The notes under the pieces: model-generated
Database searches by the model: none
What the model was told of the DNA's origin: nothing
What the model saw: the letters and a program-made list of their open reading frames with translations, nothing else
Shown here: positions 18,065 to 26,148 of the stretch, piece after piece
Position numbering within the stretch: the first letter of the stretch is position 1
Layout: each line of letters begins with the position of its first letter
Assembly: GCF_001904745.1 (NCBI RefSeq)
Contig: NZ_MRCD01000072.1
Location: 1 to 46,045 of the forward strand
Length of the DNA: 46,045 nucleotides
Origin: Calothrix sp. HK-06
GTDB lineage: Bacteria > Cyanobacteriota > Cyanobacteriia > Cyanobacteriales > Nostocaceae
Direction: 5' to 3'
Translations under genes and position numbers: made by a program

Positions 18065-18132
18065 TTATGACGTAATACCAAAGCCAGAGCTTCTAGAATT
18101 TTATGATTTCTTCATTATCCAATATTGTTGCA

Positions 18133-18162
18133 TGTAGAGACGTGATAAATCGCGTCTCTACA
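18133..18162. repeat. Dispersed TGTAGAGACG palindrome, copy 1
   Basis: TGTAGAGACG and CGTCTCTACA form a perfect 10-bp stem around TGATAAATCG. Related copies lie at 26643-26671 (partly eroded), 31011-31064 (expanded loop) and 38489-38516. Confidence 0.85.
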
Positions 18163-18206
18163 TTGTATACTGAGTATAAAATATTGCTATTTAATTGCAA
18201 GACTAT

Positions 18207-18283
18207 TTGTTGGGTTCCGTTCCTCCAACGGCACTCGCTTCAACCGGGGAAACCCCGGCAACGCGCTGCCTCCCCAACCTACA
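18207..18283. repeat. Dispersed GTTGGGTTCCGTTCCTC-type repeat, copy 2
   Basis: It begins TTGTTGGGTTCCGTTCCTCC and ends CCCCAACCTACA like the copy at 7916-7946, but carries an extra internal segment with a GGGGAAACCCC hairpin. The stop codon of the MOSC gene (18279-18281) lies inside its right end. Confidence 0.75.
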
Positions 18284-19076
18284 GTTCGATTATATCTTGC
18301 TTTTTTATGTGAGCTTCTGTAATAATTTTTGCAATTACGCCTGTTTGAGTATGTTGAAAGTTATTCTTAAGAATTGTCAGCAAAGCGATGTCTCGTTCTC
18401 CGGTTTCGGGGTCAACTTCAATATTTAAGCAGCGGTTAATGCGTGCTGTTACTTCAACTACCGCGTTACCTATTTTGATTTGTTTACCTACCCAGTCAAA
18501 CTCACTCCATGCGGGTATCCCATCTACCACAATATTGGGACGGAAGCGACGAACGTCTATAATATGACCTGCAATTTTGCTTAAATTATCTATAGTTGCT
18601 TGACTAACTAATGATATATGTCCCGCTTCTCGGTCTTGATAGCGCGTTTTGTTATATGACCCCACTAATTTTAAAGGCGCCCTTTCTCTTGCGCTTTGAC
18701 TCACACCAGGACTAGGATAGCTTGCTGCTAAATATCCAGTAAAAAAAGTTGAAACTTCATGGCGCCCAGTTATGGTAGTCGTATCCGCCACTAGTAATTC
18801 TATTCCTTTACGTTTGATTGTTAATTTTTCTGATGTTGGGTTGTAAAAACAGTCTAATGCGGCTAAAGAGTGCCAGTCGTTTTGCATCGCAAAGTTAACC
18901 TTTTTCATCCACGGTACTTCAATATCTATATCTGGCAGAGTTTTTTTGTACATTAAAGCAAATGCTCGGTCTCCTGGAATGCCATGTCCAACTTTGAGGT
19001 AAACAGATTCTTCTGCCTGTGGAGTTAACCCTTTTATAGGATGGATAAATAACTGTTTGATAAAAATATTTGTCAT
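18279..19076 (-). CDS. MOSC-domain protein (molybdenum-cofactor sulfurase C-terminal-like)
   Basis: The 265-residue protein has an N-terminal MOSC beta-barrel (FIHPIKGL near the start; G-I-P-G-D-R-A-F-A-L-M) followed by the MOSC domain. RRFRPNIVVDG, W-V-G-K-Q-I-K-I-G and the conserved cysteine in NRCLNIEVDPETGERD are visible. This matches the YcbX/mARC branch, which binds a molybdenum cofactor and reduces N-hydroxylated compounds; the redox partner here is unknown. It lies 45 bp downstream of the FTR1 permease on the same strand. Its TAG stop is supplied by a dispersed repeat, so the native C-terminus may have been altered. Confidence 0.88.
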   Translation of the reverse strand: MTNIFIKQLFIHPIKGLTPQAEESVYLKVGHGIPGDRAFALMYKKTLPDIDIEVPWMKKVNFAMQNDWHSLAALDCFYNPTSEKLTIKRKGIELLVADTTTITGRHEVSTFFTGYLAASYPSPGVSQSARERAPLKLVGSYNKTRYQDREAGHISLVSQATIDNLSKIAGHIIDVRRFRPNIVVDGIPAWSEFDWVGKQIKIGNAVVEVTARINRCLNIEVDPETGERDIALLTILKNNFQHTQTGVIAKIITEAHIKKQDIIEL

Positions 19077-19121
19077 ACAAACCGGATTTCTTGCTTGGTA
19101 ACTTGTAATAAAGATAACATT

Positions 19122-20066
19122 TTACATAGAAACCCGGTTTCTTTCTGGTTTTTTACTACCACCACCAAGACTACGAAGATAATTACCACCAACTGTGAAC
19201 AAGAAAACTAAATAAGCGATGGCTTGCACAATATAAAGATGATGCTGGTATCCAAATAATGCTTTGAAAATAACACCAGGAAACTCTTCGTCAGGTAAAA
19301 TTTTAGAAGTATCCCAAACCATCGGCCCTAAAATACACGAATGAACTTTTGTAAAACGTTCATAGTAAAAACAAAGGTCTTGCGATGCGCGACTATAAGA
19401 CGCTAATGATGCTGCCGCTGCGTCAAACCTGCTTAATGCTGTTACAACTAATCCTGCTACAATTAATACAAGTAAAATACCCATCACTTGGAAAAACTGA
19501 CGAATATTAAACTTAACTCCTAATTTAAATAACCCAACACCGATAAAAGCAGCACTAATAATACCTAATATTGCACCAATCCCGGCGCCATACGCTCCAC
19601 TTCCAGTATTAGTAGTAATTAACGCGACTGTCTCAAAACCTTCGCGAACAACCGCAACAAAAATTAATGTAAAAATATTTCGCGCCGCAGTAGAATCATT
19701 TTTTAATGCATCTGATAAGGCGCCTTCAACAGAAGCTTTCATAAATCTGGCTTGCTTAGTCATCCAGATTAACATCCAACTTAACATAATAACAGCAAGC
19801 ACGCTGAATATTCCTTCATAAAGGAATTCAATAACACCTGCATACTGTGGAAACGCGCGTTGCAAAGCTGGTACAAATAATTGAAACAAGAACGCTAAAA
19901 TAAAACTTGCGGCAACTCCTGTTCCTAAACCTACATATACCCAGCGGTTGAGTTGCGTTTGTCCAGCTTTTTTGAGAAATGCCAACACAATTCCCACAAC
20001 AAGCGCAGCTTCGACTCCTTCGCGAAGCGCAATAAAAAATGTAGATAAAGCAGCAGTAAAATCCAT
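19122..20066 (-). CDS. FTR1-family iron permease
   Basis: The 314-residue membrane protein has about seven hydrophobic segments and the two R-E-G-x-E iron-coordination motifs of FTR1/EfeU permeases: REGVE (residues 15-19) and REGFE (141-145). In yeast and bacteria these permeases take Fe3+ produced by a partner ferroxidase. A multicopper oxidase, a lipoprotein and a ferritin-like gene lie just upstream on the same strand, which fits that pathway. A large hydrophilic loop with a cysteine pair lies near residues ~232-245. The last codons (R-N-R-V-S) are encoded by a dispersed AGAAACCGGGTTTCT palindrome, so the C-terminus has been remodelled by a repeat. Confidence 0.93.
   Translation of the reverse strand: MDFTAALSTFFIALREGVEAALVVGIVLAFLKKAGQTQLNRWVYVGLGTGVAASFILAFLFQLFVPALQRAFPQYAGVIEFLYEGIFSVLAVIMLSWMLIWMTKQARFMKASVEGALSDALKNDSTAARNIFTLIFVAVVREGFETVALITTNTGSGAYGAGIGAILGIISAAFIGVGLFKLGVKFNIRQFFQVMGILLVLIVAGLVVTALSRFDAAAASLASYSRASQDLCFYYERFTKVHSCILGPMVWDTSKILPDEEFPGVIFKALFGYQHHLYIVQAIAYLVFLFTVGGNYLRSLGGGSKKPERNRVSM
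19128..19142. repeat. AGAAACCCGGTTTCT near-palindrome, copy 1
   Basis: A 15-bp dispersed element inside the 3' end of the FTR1 gene. Its exact reverse complement is found at 30144-30158 in non-coding DNA, and a partial version (ACCGGATTTCT) lies at 19081-19091. Confidence 0.75.
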
Positions 20067-20069
20067 AAT

Positions 20070-20105
20070 TAGGAGTTATGAGTTATGAGTTATGGGTTAG
20101 GAGTT
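20070..20105. repeat. Heptamer tandem repeat GAGTTAT
   Basis: About four imperfect copies of a seven-base unit (GAGTTAT/GGGTTAG) lie immediately upstream of the FTR1 start. Such heptamer short tandem repeats are common in filamentous cyanobacteria. Confidence 0.7.
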
Positions 20106-20110
20106 GTATA

Positions 20111-20304
20111 TGTCATGCTGAACGTAGTGTAATCCGCTCGTATTTCCCGTTATCCGTAAACGGAGTTTTCCCGCAGGGTAGGATATCCCGTAAACCGCAG
20201 GTTTTCCCGAAGGGTAGGGTAGGGTAGCATCTCATCAACCACTAGATGTTATAGATTCTAGCCTGCGGCAAATGCTCTGCCGGAGCGCTACGCTCAGAAT
20301 GACA
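20111..20304. repeat. Composite repeat bounded by TGTCATGCTGA / TCAGAATGACA
   Basis: This 194-bp non-coding element between the ferritin-like and FTR1 genes is bounded by near-perfect 11-bp inverted ends. Inside are repeated phrases of the form GTAAACxGxAGxTTTTCCCGxAGGGTA (two copies, ~20154-20211) and a GGGTA run. The same phrase appears in the loop of the repeat at 31011-31064. It has the look of a non-autonomous mobile (MITE-like) element, but no target duplication was verified. Confidence 0.6.
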
Positions 20305-20309
20305 AGTTA

Positions 20310-20744
20310 TTAACTAAAATCGCGTAGCATTTTTTTCAATTCAAGATTGTGCATTTCTTCCTGACCAATCATTGTGCGAGCGAATTCTTCTAAATAAATA
20401 CTAGCATCAAGTACTGCATCAAGTAAATCTTTATACAGCGCTAATGCTTTCTTTTCGTGCGCCAAACTTTCTTCTAAAATGTGCTTAACAGAGTGTTTAT
20501 ATGTTTCCTCCATTGGGGCAATTTTAAGGCTAGGATGTCCATCTAAACCTGTGAGAATTTCTCCTGCTTGTTGAGCATGAAGTAGCGATTCGCTAGCTTG
20601 TGCTTTGAAGAAATCTACAATGGGAATTCGATATGGACCCGTTACCATTAATGAGTAGTGGGTATAACGAACAACACCTGCTAGCTCAAATTCCATGATG
20701 GTATTAAGCAGGTCTATTGCTTTTTGCTGATTAAGTTCTTGCAT
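20310..20744 (-). CDS. Ferritin-like/bacterioferritin protein
   Basis: The 144-residue all-helical protein has the spacing of a four-helix di-iron ferritin fold. Glu and Tyr occur in helix A (MEFELAGVVRYTHY), a Ser/Leu-His pair in helix B (ASESLLHAQQAGEI), Glu-His in helix C (EESLAHEKKAL) and E-E-x-H in helix D (GQEEMHNLELKK). These would supply the di-iron ligands of a bacterioferritin-type ferroxidase centre. It lies between the HhH lipoprotein and the FTR1 permease on the same strand, so iron storage or detoxification after uptake is the natural role (inference). Confidence 0.88.
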   Translation of the reverse strand: MQELNQQKAIDLLNTIMEFELAGVVRYTHYSLMVTGPYRIPIVDFFKAQASESLLHAQQAGEILTGLDGHPSLKIAPMEETYKHSVKHILEESLAHEKKALALYKDLLDAVLDASIYLEEFARTMIGQEEMHNLELKKMLRDFS

Positions 20745-20957
20745 TATTTCTCAATTTACCTTACATGCATTCCAGGACGATTTACTAGGTAATTTGAACC
20801 AAGATTCAAATGGCTCTTTATAATTACATAGTTTTTGGTTCATCCTGTATTTTAACCCCCTATTAAACTTCTATATAGTGTTGTATGGATAATATTTTGA
20901 GTTTGTTTTGATGCAGTGGAATGAATGGACAGGCTTTCCGGCATATGCTACAAGGTT

Positions 20958-22028
20958 TTATAGTTGTGCTTTGGTGGAAGCTTTGTCTATTGCCTTTTGT
21001 GATTCTGCTTCGATAGCTTTTACTAGCTTGGTAACTTCAAGAGGCGCCTTTACGGGTGTTGCAGGGGGGATCGCTGCGGGCCATACTTTATTTAGTTCAG
21101 TCATACTAGCTTGAATGTTTTTGTGAACTTCGGGATTTTCTTTTGCCATGTTGGTAGCAATGGTTTTATAAAGTTCGTTGGCGTAGACTACAAAACCGCG
21201 TGAGTCTTGATATTCAATTGCAGCAGAAATTTTACCATCTGCGACAGCGGCACCATATTCTGAGTTTGCGGAGTCAAGTAAACCGTTAATGACTTGTAGA
21301 TTAAAAGCATTCTTTTCGCGTTCTGGTTGGGGAAGTATAGCTATGGCGCCATCAACCGCTTGCATTGAATTGGTAAAGTTGGTTTTAACAGAGTCTGCTT
21401 TACCATTCGATTTGACTAAATCTTGCAAGCTAATCAAAGTTGTTTTAAATTCTTTTACTTTGCGCTCGTTGAGTTGTTCTTCTACGTCAGCGTAAATTTC
21501 TTCTACTGGGTGCCCAATATGAGGTTCTGCTGCCTTGGGTTGATTTTGGTCGAGTAATTCTTTGGCGACTATCAAGTGTCCCTTCATTAGTCCCAACTTG
21601 GTCATGTAGTCAACATCTTTCGCTTCACCTGTCAGCTTGACTTCTTCTATCGTCACCATGTCTTTAATTTTGTCAAACTGCTCTTGAGTGACTACTTTTT
21701 TAGATACCAATTCCTCTGGTGAAGCATAAGGACGACCAGCTTGAATTTTATTTGATAATGCAGGCACACCAAGCATTCCTTCAAACTTGTCTAATTCCGA
21801 TAGGATTGCAGAATTTATATTTACTTTCTTACCATGACCACTATGTGAGCTAGTAGTTGAAGTATCTGTCGTTTGAGGAGTTGAAGCAACTGGGGCCGCG
21901 TTACCCCCGTTATTCGATGCTTCAGGCGCCCCACCACCACCAGCACAAGAACTAAGTGCTACGATGGCGCAAGCTGCGAATGCCAAAAATGCATAACGTG
22001 GTCTAATCACTTTTTTACTCCTAAACAA
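20958..22028 (-). CDS. Lipoprotein with helix-hairpin-helix domain, iron-cluster partner
   Basis: The 356-residue protein has a basic N-terminus, a hydrophobic helix and a lipobox (L-S-S-C, Cys28), so it is probably anchored outside the cytoplasmic membrane. A Gly/Ser/Thr/His-rich linker (~29-67) leads to a ComEA-like helix-hairpin-helix region (~68-126: KVNINSAILSELDKFEGM ... G-R-P-Y-A-S-P-E-E-L). Residues ~135-350 are helical, with an H-x-x-E motif (HPVE, 173-176) reminiscent of the M75/EfeO metal site. Between a multicopper oxidase and a ferritin/FTR1 pair, it could play the EfeO part as a periplasmic iron-binding partner. That is inference; the HhH fold alone would suggest DNA binding. 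Confidence 0.82.
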   Translation of the reverse strand: MFRSKKVIRPRYAFLAFAACAIVALSSCAGGGGAPEASNNGGNAAPVASTPQTTDTSTTSSHSGHGKKVNINSAILSELDKFEGMLGVPALSNKIQAGRPYASPEELVSKKVVTQEQFDKIKDMVTIEEVKLTGEAKDVDYMTKLGLMKGHLIVAKELLDQNQPKAAEPHIGHPVEEIYADVEEQLNERKVKEFKTTLISLQDLVKSNGKADSVKTNFTNSMQAVDGAIAILPQPEREKNAFNLQVINGLLDSANSEYGAAVADGKISAAIEYQDSRGFVVYANELYKTIATNMAKENPEVHKNIQASMTELNKVWPAAIPPATPVKAPLEVTKLVKAIEAESQKAIDKASTKAQL

Positions 22029-22160
22029 ATTTACAAAGCTGAAAAATCAACTAACCGATGACAGCTTGTCGCAATCCCAATTATGTTAGTTTTGCACCTA
22101 ATGAATACTATTTGCAATAATTTTACTTTCATTTCAAGTGGATTTAATAATTGTTTGCAA

Positions 22161-23177
22161 TTAACTGTTTCCTAAATTTTTATCTGATGACCCAATCACC
22201 TCAAACTGTCCCATACAGCCATTTTCTGCCACTGCATCCTGATGCGGGTGGAACATATACTTACCGGGATAGCGAAAAGTAAACTCTAATATATGTCGCT
22301 CTGCAACACCCATCGTAATTACATCGCTTTTCTCGCTTGGAGTCATCGTCATGCCATATCGATACACGTCGAAGAAGTTTGCGTGAAGGTGAAATGTTAC
22401 AGCAGGGTCAAACTCAATGATGTTAAGAACATACAGTCTAATTAGTTGGTCTTTGTAAATGCGAATTGGATTATCGATGTAATAATGCGGCAATCCGTTG
22501 AAAGCATAATATTCATTCCGGTTGTCTTCATTTACATCGTATCCAGCCATTATCAATACGATTTCATCCGCTGGTGGTCGCGGTGAAGGTGGGTCGATAA
22601 TAAACATTCCATATAAACCTTTCGCAATATGTCGGGTTACAGGTTCAATATGGCAATGGTAAAGATGAACTCCATACGGTTCTGCGTCAAATTCGTAAAT
22701 TGTGGCTTTGCCGTTACTAATTGGTCGCACCCCATCCATTTCTGCCGGATGAACTCCGTGAAAATGCAGCGAGTGTGAATGACCTGCTTGGTTAAGAAAT
22801 AATACTCGTATTCGTTCCCCTTGTTTTGCCCTTAGTGTTGGCCCAGGAATTCTGCCGTTTAAATCCCAAATATTATAAGATACTACTGTATTTAGCTGAA
22901 TTGTTGATGTACCTGCTGTTAAACGGAACTCACGAACAGTTCGCCCATTCTCCCGCTTTACTGTGCCATAGTCAAAGTCACGCAATATTTTCGTTGGATT
23001 CATCACCAAAGTATCCGCAGGCACATCCATTGGCGGTATTCGTACTTCGGTGTGGCGCAAATTTAACGCTTGCCACAATGCTGTTCCACCCATTACTCCG
23101 GCGCCTGCCAATCCAAATTTGAGTAGTTGGCGCCGACTTAATAAGTCCCCTCCAGGCAAAATAAAGTTATTGGGCAT
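22161..23177 (-). CDS. Tat-exported two-domain multicopper oxidase (putative ferroxidase)
   Basis: The 338-residue enzyme has a twin-arginine signal (SRRQLLKFGLAGAG, residues 14-27) and two cupredoxin domains. Copper motifs are complete: HSLHFHG (His138/140) and HLYHCHIEP (His174, Cys175, His176) with His183 in domain 1, and HLHANFF (His263/265) and MFHPHQD (His310/312) in domain 2. The type 1 copper site is therefore in domain 1, with Leu188 in the axial position as in Fet3 and high-potential laccases. At this length it is a type-B two-domain MCO, probably a homotrimer. The neighbouring FTR1 permease suggests it oxidises Fe2+ to Fe3+ outside the cytoplasmic membrane (inference). Confidence 0.9.
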   Translation of the reverse strand: MPNNFILPGGDLLSRRQLLKFGLAGAGVMGGTALWQALNLRHTEVRIPPMDVPADTLVMNPTKILRDFDYGTVKRENGRTVREFRLTAGTSTIQLNTVVSYNIWDLNGRIPGPTLRAKQGERIRVLFLNQAGHSHSLHFHGVHPAEMDGVRPISNGKATIYEFDAEPYGVHLYHCHIEPVTRHIAKGLYGMFIIDPPSPRPPADEIVLIMAGYDVNEDNRNEYYAFNGLPHYYIDNPIRIYKDQLIRLYVLNIIEFDPAVTFHLHANFFDVYRYGMTMTPSEKSDVITMGVAERHILEFTFRYPGKYMFHPHQDAVAENGCMGQFEVIGSSDKNLGNS

Positions 23178-23389
23178 GGTTTAAGATTATTTTGCAAAAG
23201 AATAAGTATAGCTGCCAACTTTTCGCAACTAATGTAAATAGTAGAGTAAGTATAGATTATTGTCAATAAATCTCAAGTATCTTAGGACTTATTCTTAACA
23301 AAGAATACTTATTTGTAAATTTATGTGATGAATAAACTCAAAAGAATAAATTTTATAACTATCTCTAACTATGTTTTGTGATCAGCATA

Positions 23390-23407
23390 GATATGATTAT
23401 TATTCTC
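23390..23407 (-). promoter_or_regulatory. Candidate Fur-box upstream of the multicopper oxidase gene
   Basis: On the minus strand the sequence GAGAATAATAATCATATC fits the three-hexamer Fur pattern (GATAAT repeated) at about 13 of 19 consensus positions. It lies ~210 bp upstream of the oxidase start in an otherwise gene-free stretch (23178-23662). Such matches arise often in AT-rich DNA, so this is tentative. Confidence 0.3.
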
Positions 23408-23540
23408 ATAAAAGTAAAAGTGTTTAGTAAAAAAAATAAGTGAAATGACAAATAAAATTACATAACTTGAAAAATATTTTTGAGATTCCGTATGTATATA
23501 AAAATACGCAAAATTTGCTTGTCAATGACTCTTAAGAAGT

Positions 23541-23571
23541 ATTTTCAATCCCCCATACGGGCATTGAAAAT
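23541..23571. promoter_or_regulatory. ATTTTCAAT-N13-ATTGAAAAT inverted repeat upstream of cbiM
   Basis: A perfect 9-bp inverted repeat with a 13-bp spacer lies about 90 bp before the cbiM start. A third ATTTTCAAT half-site occurs at 23613-23621. The symmetry and repetition suggest an operator for a metal-responsive regulator, or an RNA hairpin in the leader. Confidence 0.45.
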
Positions 23572-23662
23572 TTGCGAATCTTTTGTTTTTTATTAAGTTT
23601 ATATATTAACAAAATTTTCAATGGTAGAGTATCGAAAATGACAAGAAGAATTGGAGAACATC

Positions 23663-24595
23663 ATGCATATTCCTGATGGGTTTATTTCTCCATCGGTAGC
23701 TGCGGTAACAGGTGTAGCAAGTGTTGCAGCGCTTACGATTGGGGTGAAACGCGCTAAAAATGCATTTGGTGTACGTAGCGCACCGATTTTAGGATTAACG
23801 ACGGCATTTGTTTTTGCCGCACAAATGATTAACTTTCCTGTAGCAGGTGGTACCAGTGGTCATTTGTTAGGTGGAACTTTAGCGGCAGTCATTTTGGGTA
23901 CTCCTTGGGCAGCAACGCTTTGTATTGCCACAGTCTTGATTATTCAAGCAGTTTTATTTGCCGATGGTGGAATTACTGCTCTGGGGGCAAATATTTTAAA
24001 TATGGGTGTAGTCGGAGTTTGGGTCGGTTGGAGTTTAACTCAACCTTTGCTGCGGTTGTTAGGTGGTAAAAGAAGCCGCTTACCGTTGGCAGCAGCAGTT
24101 GCAGCTGGTATTAGTGTTGTGGTAGCGGCAATAGTAGCATCTATTGAACTAGCACTATCGGGAACGGCGCCAATTAATATTGTTTTACCTTCAATGACAG
24201 GTATTCACATTTTGATTGGTGTTGGAGAAGGACTAATAACAGGAGGAGTACTTACTTATCTTGCCACCGCACGACCTGATTTATTGCCAGGAGAGCAGCA
24301 CGAGTTCAAAGGTTGGCTAGTTCCCGTTGTGAGTATTTTGCTAATTGCTGGAGTCTTATCACTATTTGCATCAGCGTTTCCTGATGGGTTGGACTGGGTA
24401 TCAGAACAAACGGGTTTCGATAAACTCGGAGAAAATGTTCGTGTTGTGGTTCCTACACCCTTTGCAGATTATCAAGTGAAAGGGCTTGACAAAATTGGTA
24501 CGAGTATTGCTGGAATTGTTGGTTCTATCGTTTGCTTTGGTCTTGCATTTGGTCTTGCCAGTATCATGAAAGGCGCTCCTGCTCAAAGAAATTAA
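23663..24595 (+). CDS. cbiM: CbiM/NikM nickel-cobalt ECF transporter substrate-binding protein
   Basis: The 310-residue membrane protein begins MHIPDGF. In this family Met1-His2 at the very N-terminus coordinates the metal, so ATG 23663 (with GGAG six bases before it) is preferred over the in-frame TTG at 23651. Typical CbiM signatures follow: INFPVAGGTSGHLLGG and FADGGITALGANILNMGVVG. The C-terminal part contains FPDGLDWV and a final transmembrane helix, i.e. a fused CbiN/NikN-like (PDGLE) module. With cbiQ and cbiO downstream it forms a complete Ni2+/Co2+ ECF importer. Nickel (urease, hydrogenase) or cobalt (cobalamin) cannot be told apart from sequence by eye. Confidence 0.94.
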   Translation: MHIPDGFISPSVAAVTGVASVAALTIGVKRAKNAFGVRSAPILGLTTAFVFAAQMINFPVAGGTSGHLLGGTLAAVILGTPWAATLCIATVLIIQAVLFADGGITALGANILNMGVVGVWVGWSLTQPLLRLLGGKRSRLPLAAAVAAGISVVVAAIVASIELALSGTAPINIVLPSMTGIHILIGVGEGLITGGVLTYLATARPDLLPGEQHEFKGWLVPVVSILLIAGVLSLFASAFPDGLDWVSEQTGFDKLGENVRVVVPTPFADYQVKGLDKIGTSIAGIVGSIVCFGLAFGLASIMKGAPAQRN

Positions 24596-24597
24596 AA

Positions 24598-24633
24598 TTG
24601 ATCCCCCAACTCCCGATAACAAGGGGGGATCAA
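24598..24633 (+). terminator. TTGATCCCCC...GGGGGATCAA hairpin between cbiM and cbiQ
   Basis: A perfect 10-bp stem with a 16-nt loop lies just after the cbiM stop and 20 bp before cbiQ. It is followed by AAAATCA rather than a T-run. It may be a dispersed repeat that attenuates transcription or stabilises the cbiM messenger end. Confidence 0.5.
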
Positions 24634-24652
24634 AATCACCTTATTTATAACT

Positions 24653-25294
24653 ATGTCTCTAACTCTACGTTTATATATATCTCTAATAATTGTTATCGGT
24701 AGTGCTTTGCTCAAACAGAATGCTTGGTCTACGCTTAGTGTTTATGGAGCTTTAGCATTAATTTGGGCTAGTATATTGCGTGCAAGATTTCCAAAACTTG
24801 CGGCTTTACTTGGTACTGAATTATTGTTTTTATCATTCTTAGCACTTCCTTTAGGCTGGCAACGCGCGAGTTTCTTGCTAGTGCGTTCGTTAATTTGTTT
24901 GCTAGCAATGAATAGTTTTTTACTTACACTGCCACCCCATAGTTTTGGTATCGCGCTTAAATCATTGCCTTTACCGAGTGCATTCAAACAAAGCTTATTA
25001 TTAGCTGGGCAGTATATGGAAATATTGCTTAGTGAAGTTGAAAGAATGCAACGTGGCGCCCAGTTACGTGGACTTTCAGGAACTGCTGGATGGTTACGTT
25101 ATGCTAGTGCCTCAATGATAGGGGCATTATACGTTCGTAGTTTAGACCGTGCTGAGAGAGTTTATGCCGCAATGATAGCGCGTGGTTACACAGGAGAAAT
25201 GCCTGTTAACTCAGAACTACGACCAAAAGAAATTTACATAGTCATCTTAATGAGCATTATTGCATTAAGTTTAACTATTGCATCCTGGTTATAA
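24653..25294 (+). CDS. cbiQ: CbiQ/EcfT transmembrane component
   Basis: The 213-residue membrane protein has about five hydrophobic helices. The coupling region ERMQRGAQLRGLSG and R-S-L-D-R-A-E-R-V-Y-A-A-M-x-A-R-G-Y match the two Ala-Arg-Gly-type motifs through which EcfT/CbiQ contacts the ATPase. It lies between cbiM and cbiO in the usual order, 57 bp after cbiM and 24 bp before cbiO, so all three are probably one transcription unit. The start is ATG 24653. Confidence 0.92.
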   Translation: MSLTLRLYISLIIVIGSALLKQNAWSTLSVYGALALIWASILRARFPKLAALLGTELLFLSFLALPLGWQRASFLLVRSLICLLAMNSFLLTLPPHSFGIALKSLPLPSAFKQSLLLAGQYMEILLSEVERMQRGAQLRGLSGTAGWLRYASASMIGALYVRSLDRAERVYAAMIARGYTGEMPVNSELRPKEIYIVILMSIIALSLTIASWL

Positions 25295-25318
25295 TTATCC
25301 CTTTCCCCTATTTATTAA

Positions 25319-26041
25319 ATGTCACAACCTGTTTTAGCCGTTCATAACTTAGTGTATTCATATACAAAAGAATCAAATGTATTAAGCGAAATTACATTTG
25401 ATATTAAATCTGGCAACCGAGTAGCTTTAATGGGCGCCACTGGTTCGGGTAAAAGTACTTTGCTCGAAAACCTGATTGGTTTAAAGCAACCAAAATCAGG
25501 AAAAATATTGATAAATAATATACACGTAGAACCCAAAAATTTTGCAGAAGTAAGGCGCCATATTGGTTTTGGTTTTCAGGATGCCAACGACCAGTTATTT
25601 ATGCCAACCATTTTAGAAGATATTACCTTTGGTCCAAGAAACTACGGAGTCAATAATGCCGTAGCAATAGATAAAGCTAGACACTTACTCGCTGAATTTG
25701 GTTTAGAAGCTTTTGCAAATCGTTCTGCACATGAACTTTCGGGTGGACAAAGGCGCCTAGCAGCCCTAGCAGCAATTCTTGTTCTAGAACCCGATATACT
25801 GATACTCGATGAACCTACTACTGGACTTGACCCAGCATGGCGCCGTAAACTCGCGCAAGTACTATTAAACTGGCAAGGTAAAGCTTTACTCGTTGCTTCT
25901 CACGATTTACACTGGCTAGCAAGAGTCACACAACGCGCGCTAGTGCTTTATGGAGGTAAAATAGCCATCGACGGCGAAATTCAACCTTTATTAAAAGATG
26001 CCCAAAGGTTGGATAATTTGGGTTTACCCGTAGATTGGTAA
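25319..26041 (+). CDS. cbiO: CbiO ATP-binding component of nickel/cobalt ECF transporter
   Basis: The 240-residue ABC ATPase has Walker A GATGSGKST (residues ~39-47), a Q-loop in FGFQDANDQLF, signature ELSGGQRRLAALA, Walker B ILILDEPTTGLDP and switch His in ASHDLHWL. It energises the CbiMQ membrane complex. No second ATPase gene is present, so it probably works as a homodimer. Four GGCGCC palindromes fall in this short gene, the densest in the window. Confidence 0.95.
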   Translation: MSQPVLAVHNLVYSYTKESNVLSEITFDIKSGNRVALMGATGSGKSTLLENLIGLKQPKSGKILINNIHVEPKNFAEVRRHIGFGFQDANDQLFMPTILEDITFGPRNYGVNNAVAIDKARHLLAEFGLEAFANRSAHELSGGQRRLAALAAILVLEPDILILDEPTTGLDPAWRRKLAQVLLNWQGKALLVASHDLHWLARVTQRALVLYGGKIAIDGEIQPLLKDAQRLDNLGLPVDW

Positions 26042-26148
26042 AATAAGTTACGTTCACGAGATGCTTATGTATCAAATTATCGGAACAATTATCAAAATAG
26101 TCGAATCATCGGATACTATTGTTTGGGATTTTATGGTGATGGGTATCA

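Noticed and set aside
23178-23662. A cobalamin riboswitch in the leader of cbiM
   Set aside because: I could not find the conserved B12-box or the other core segments; only an inverted repeat is evident.
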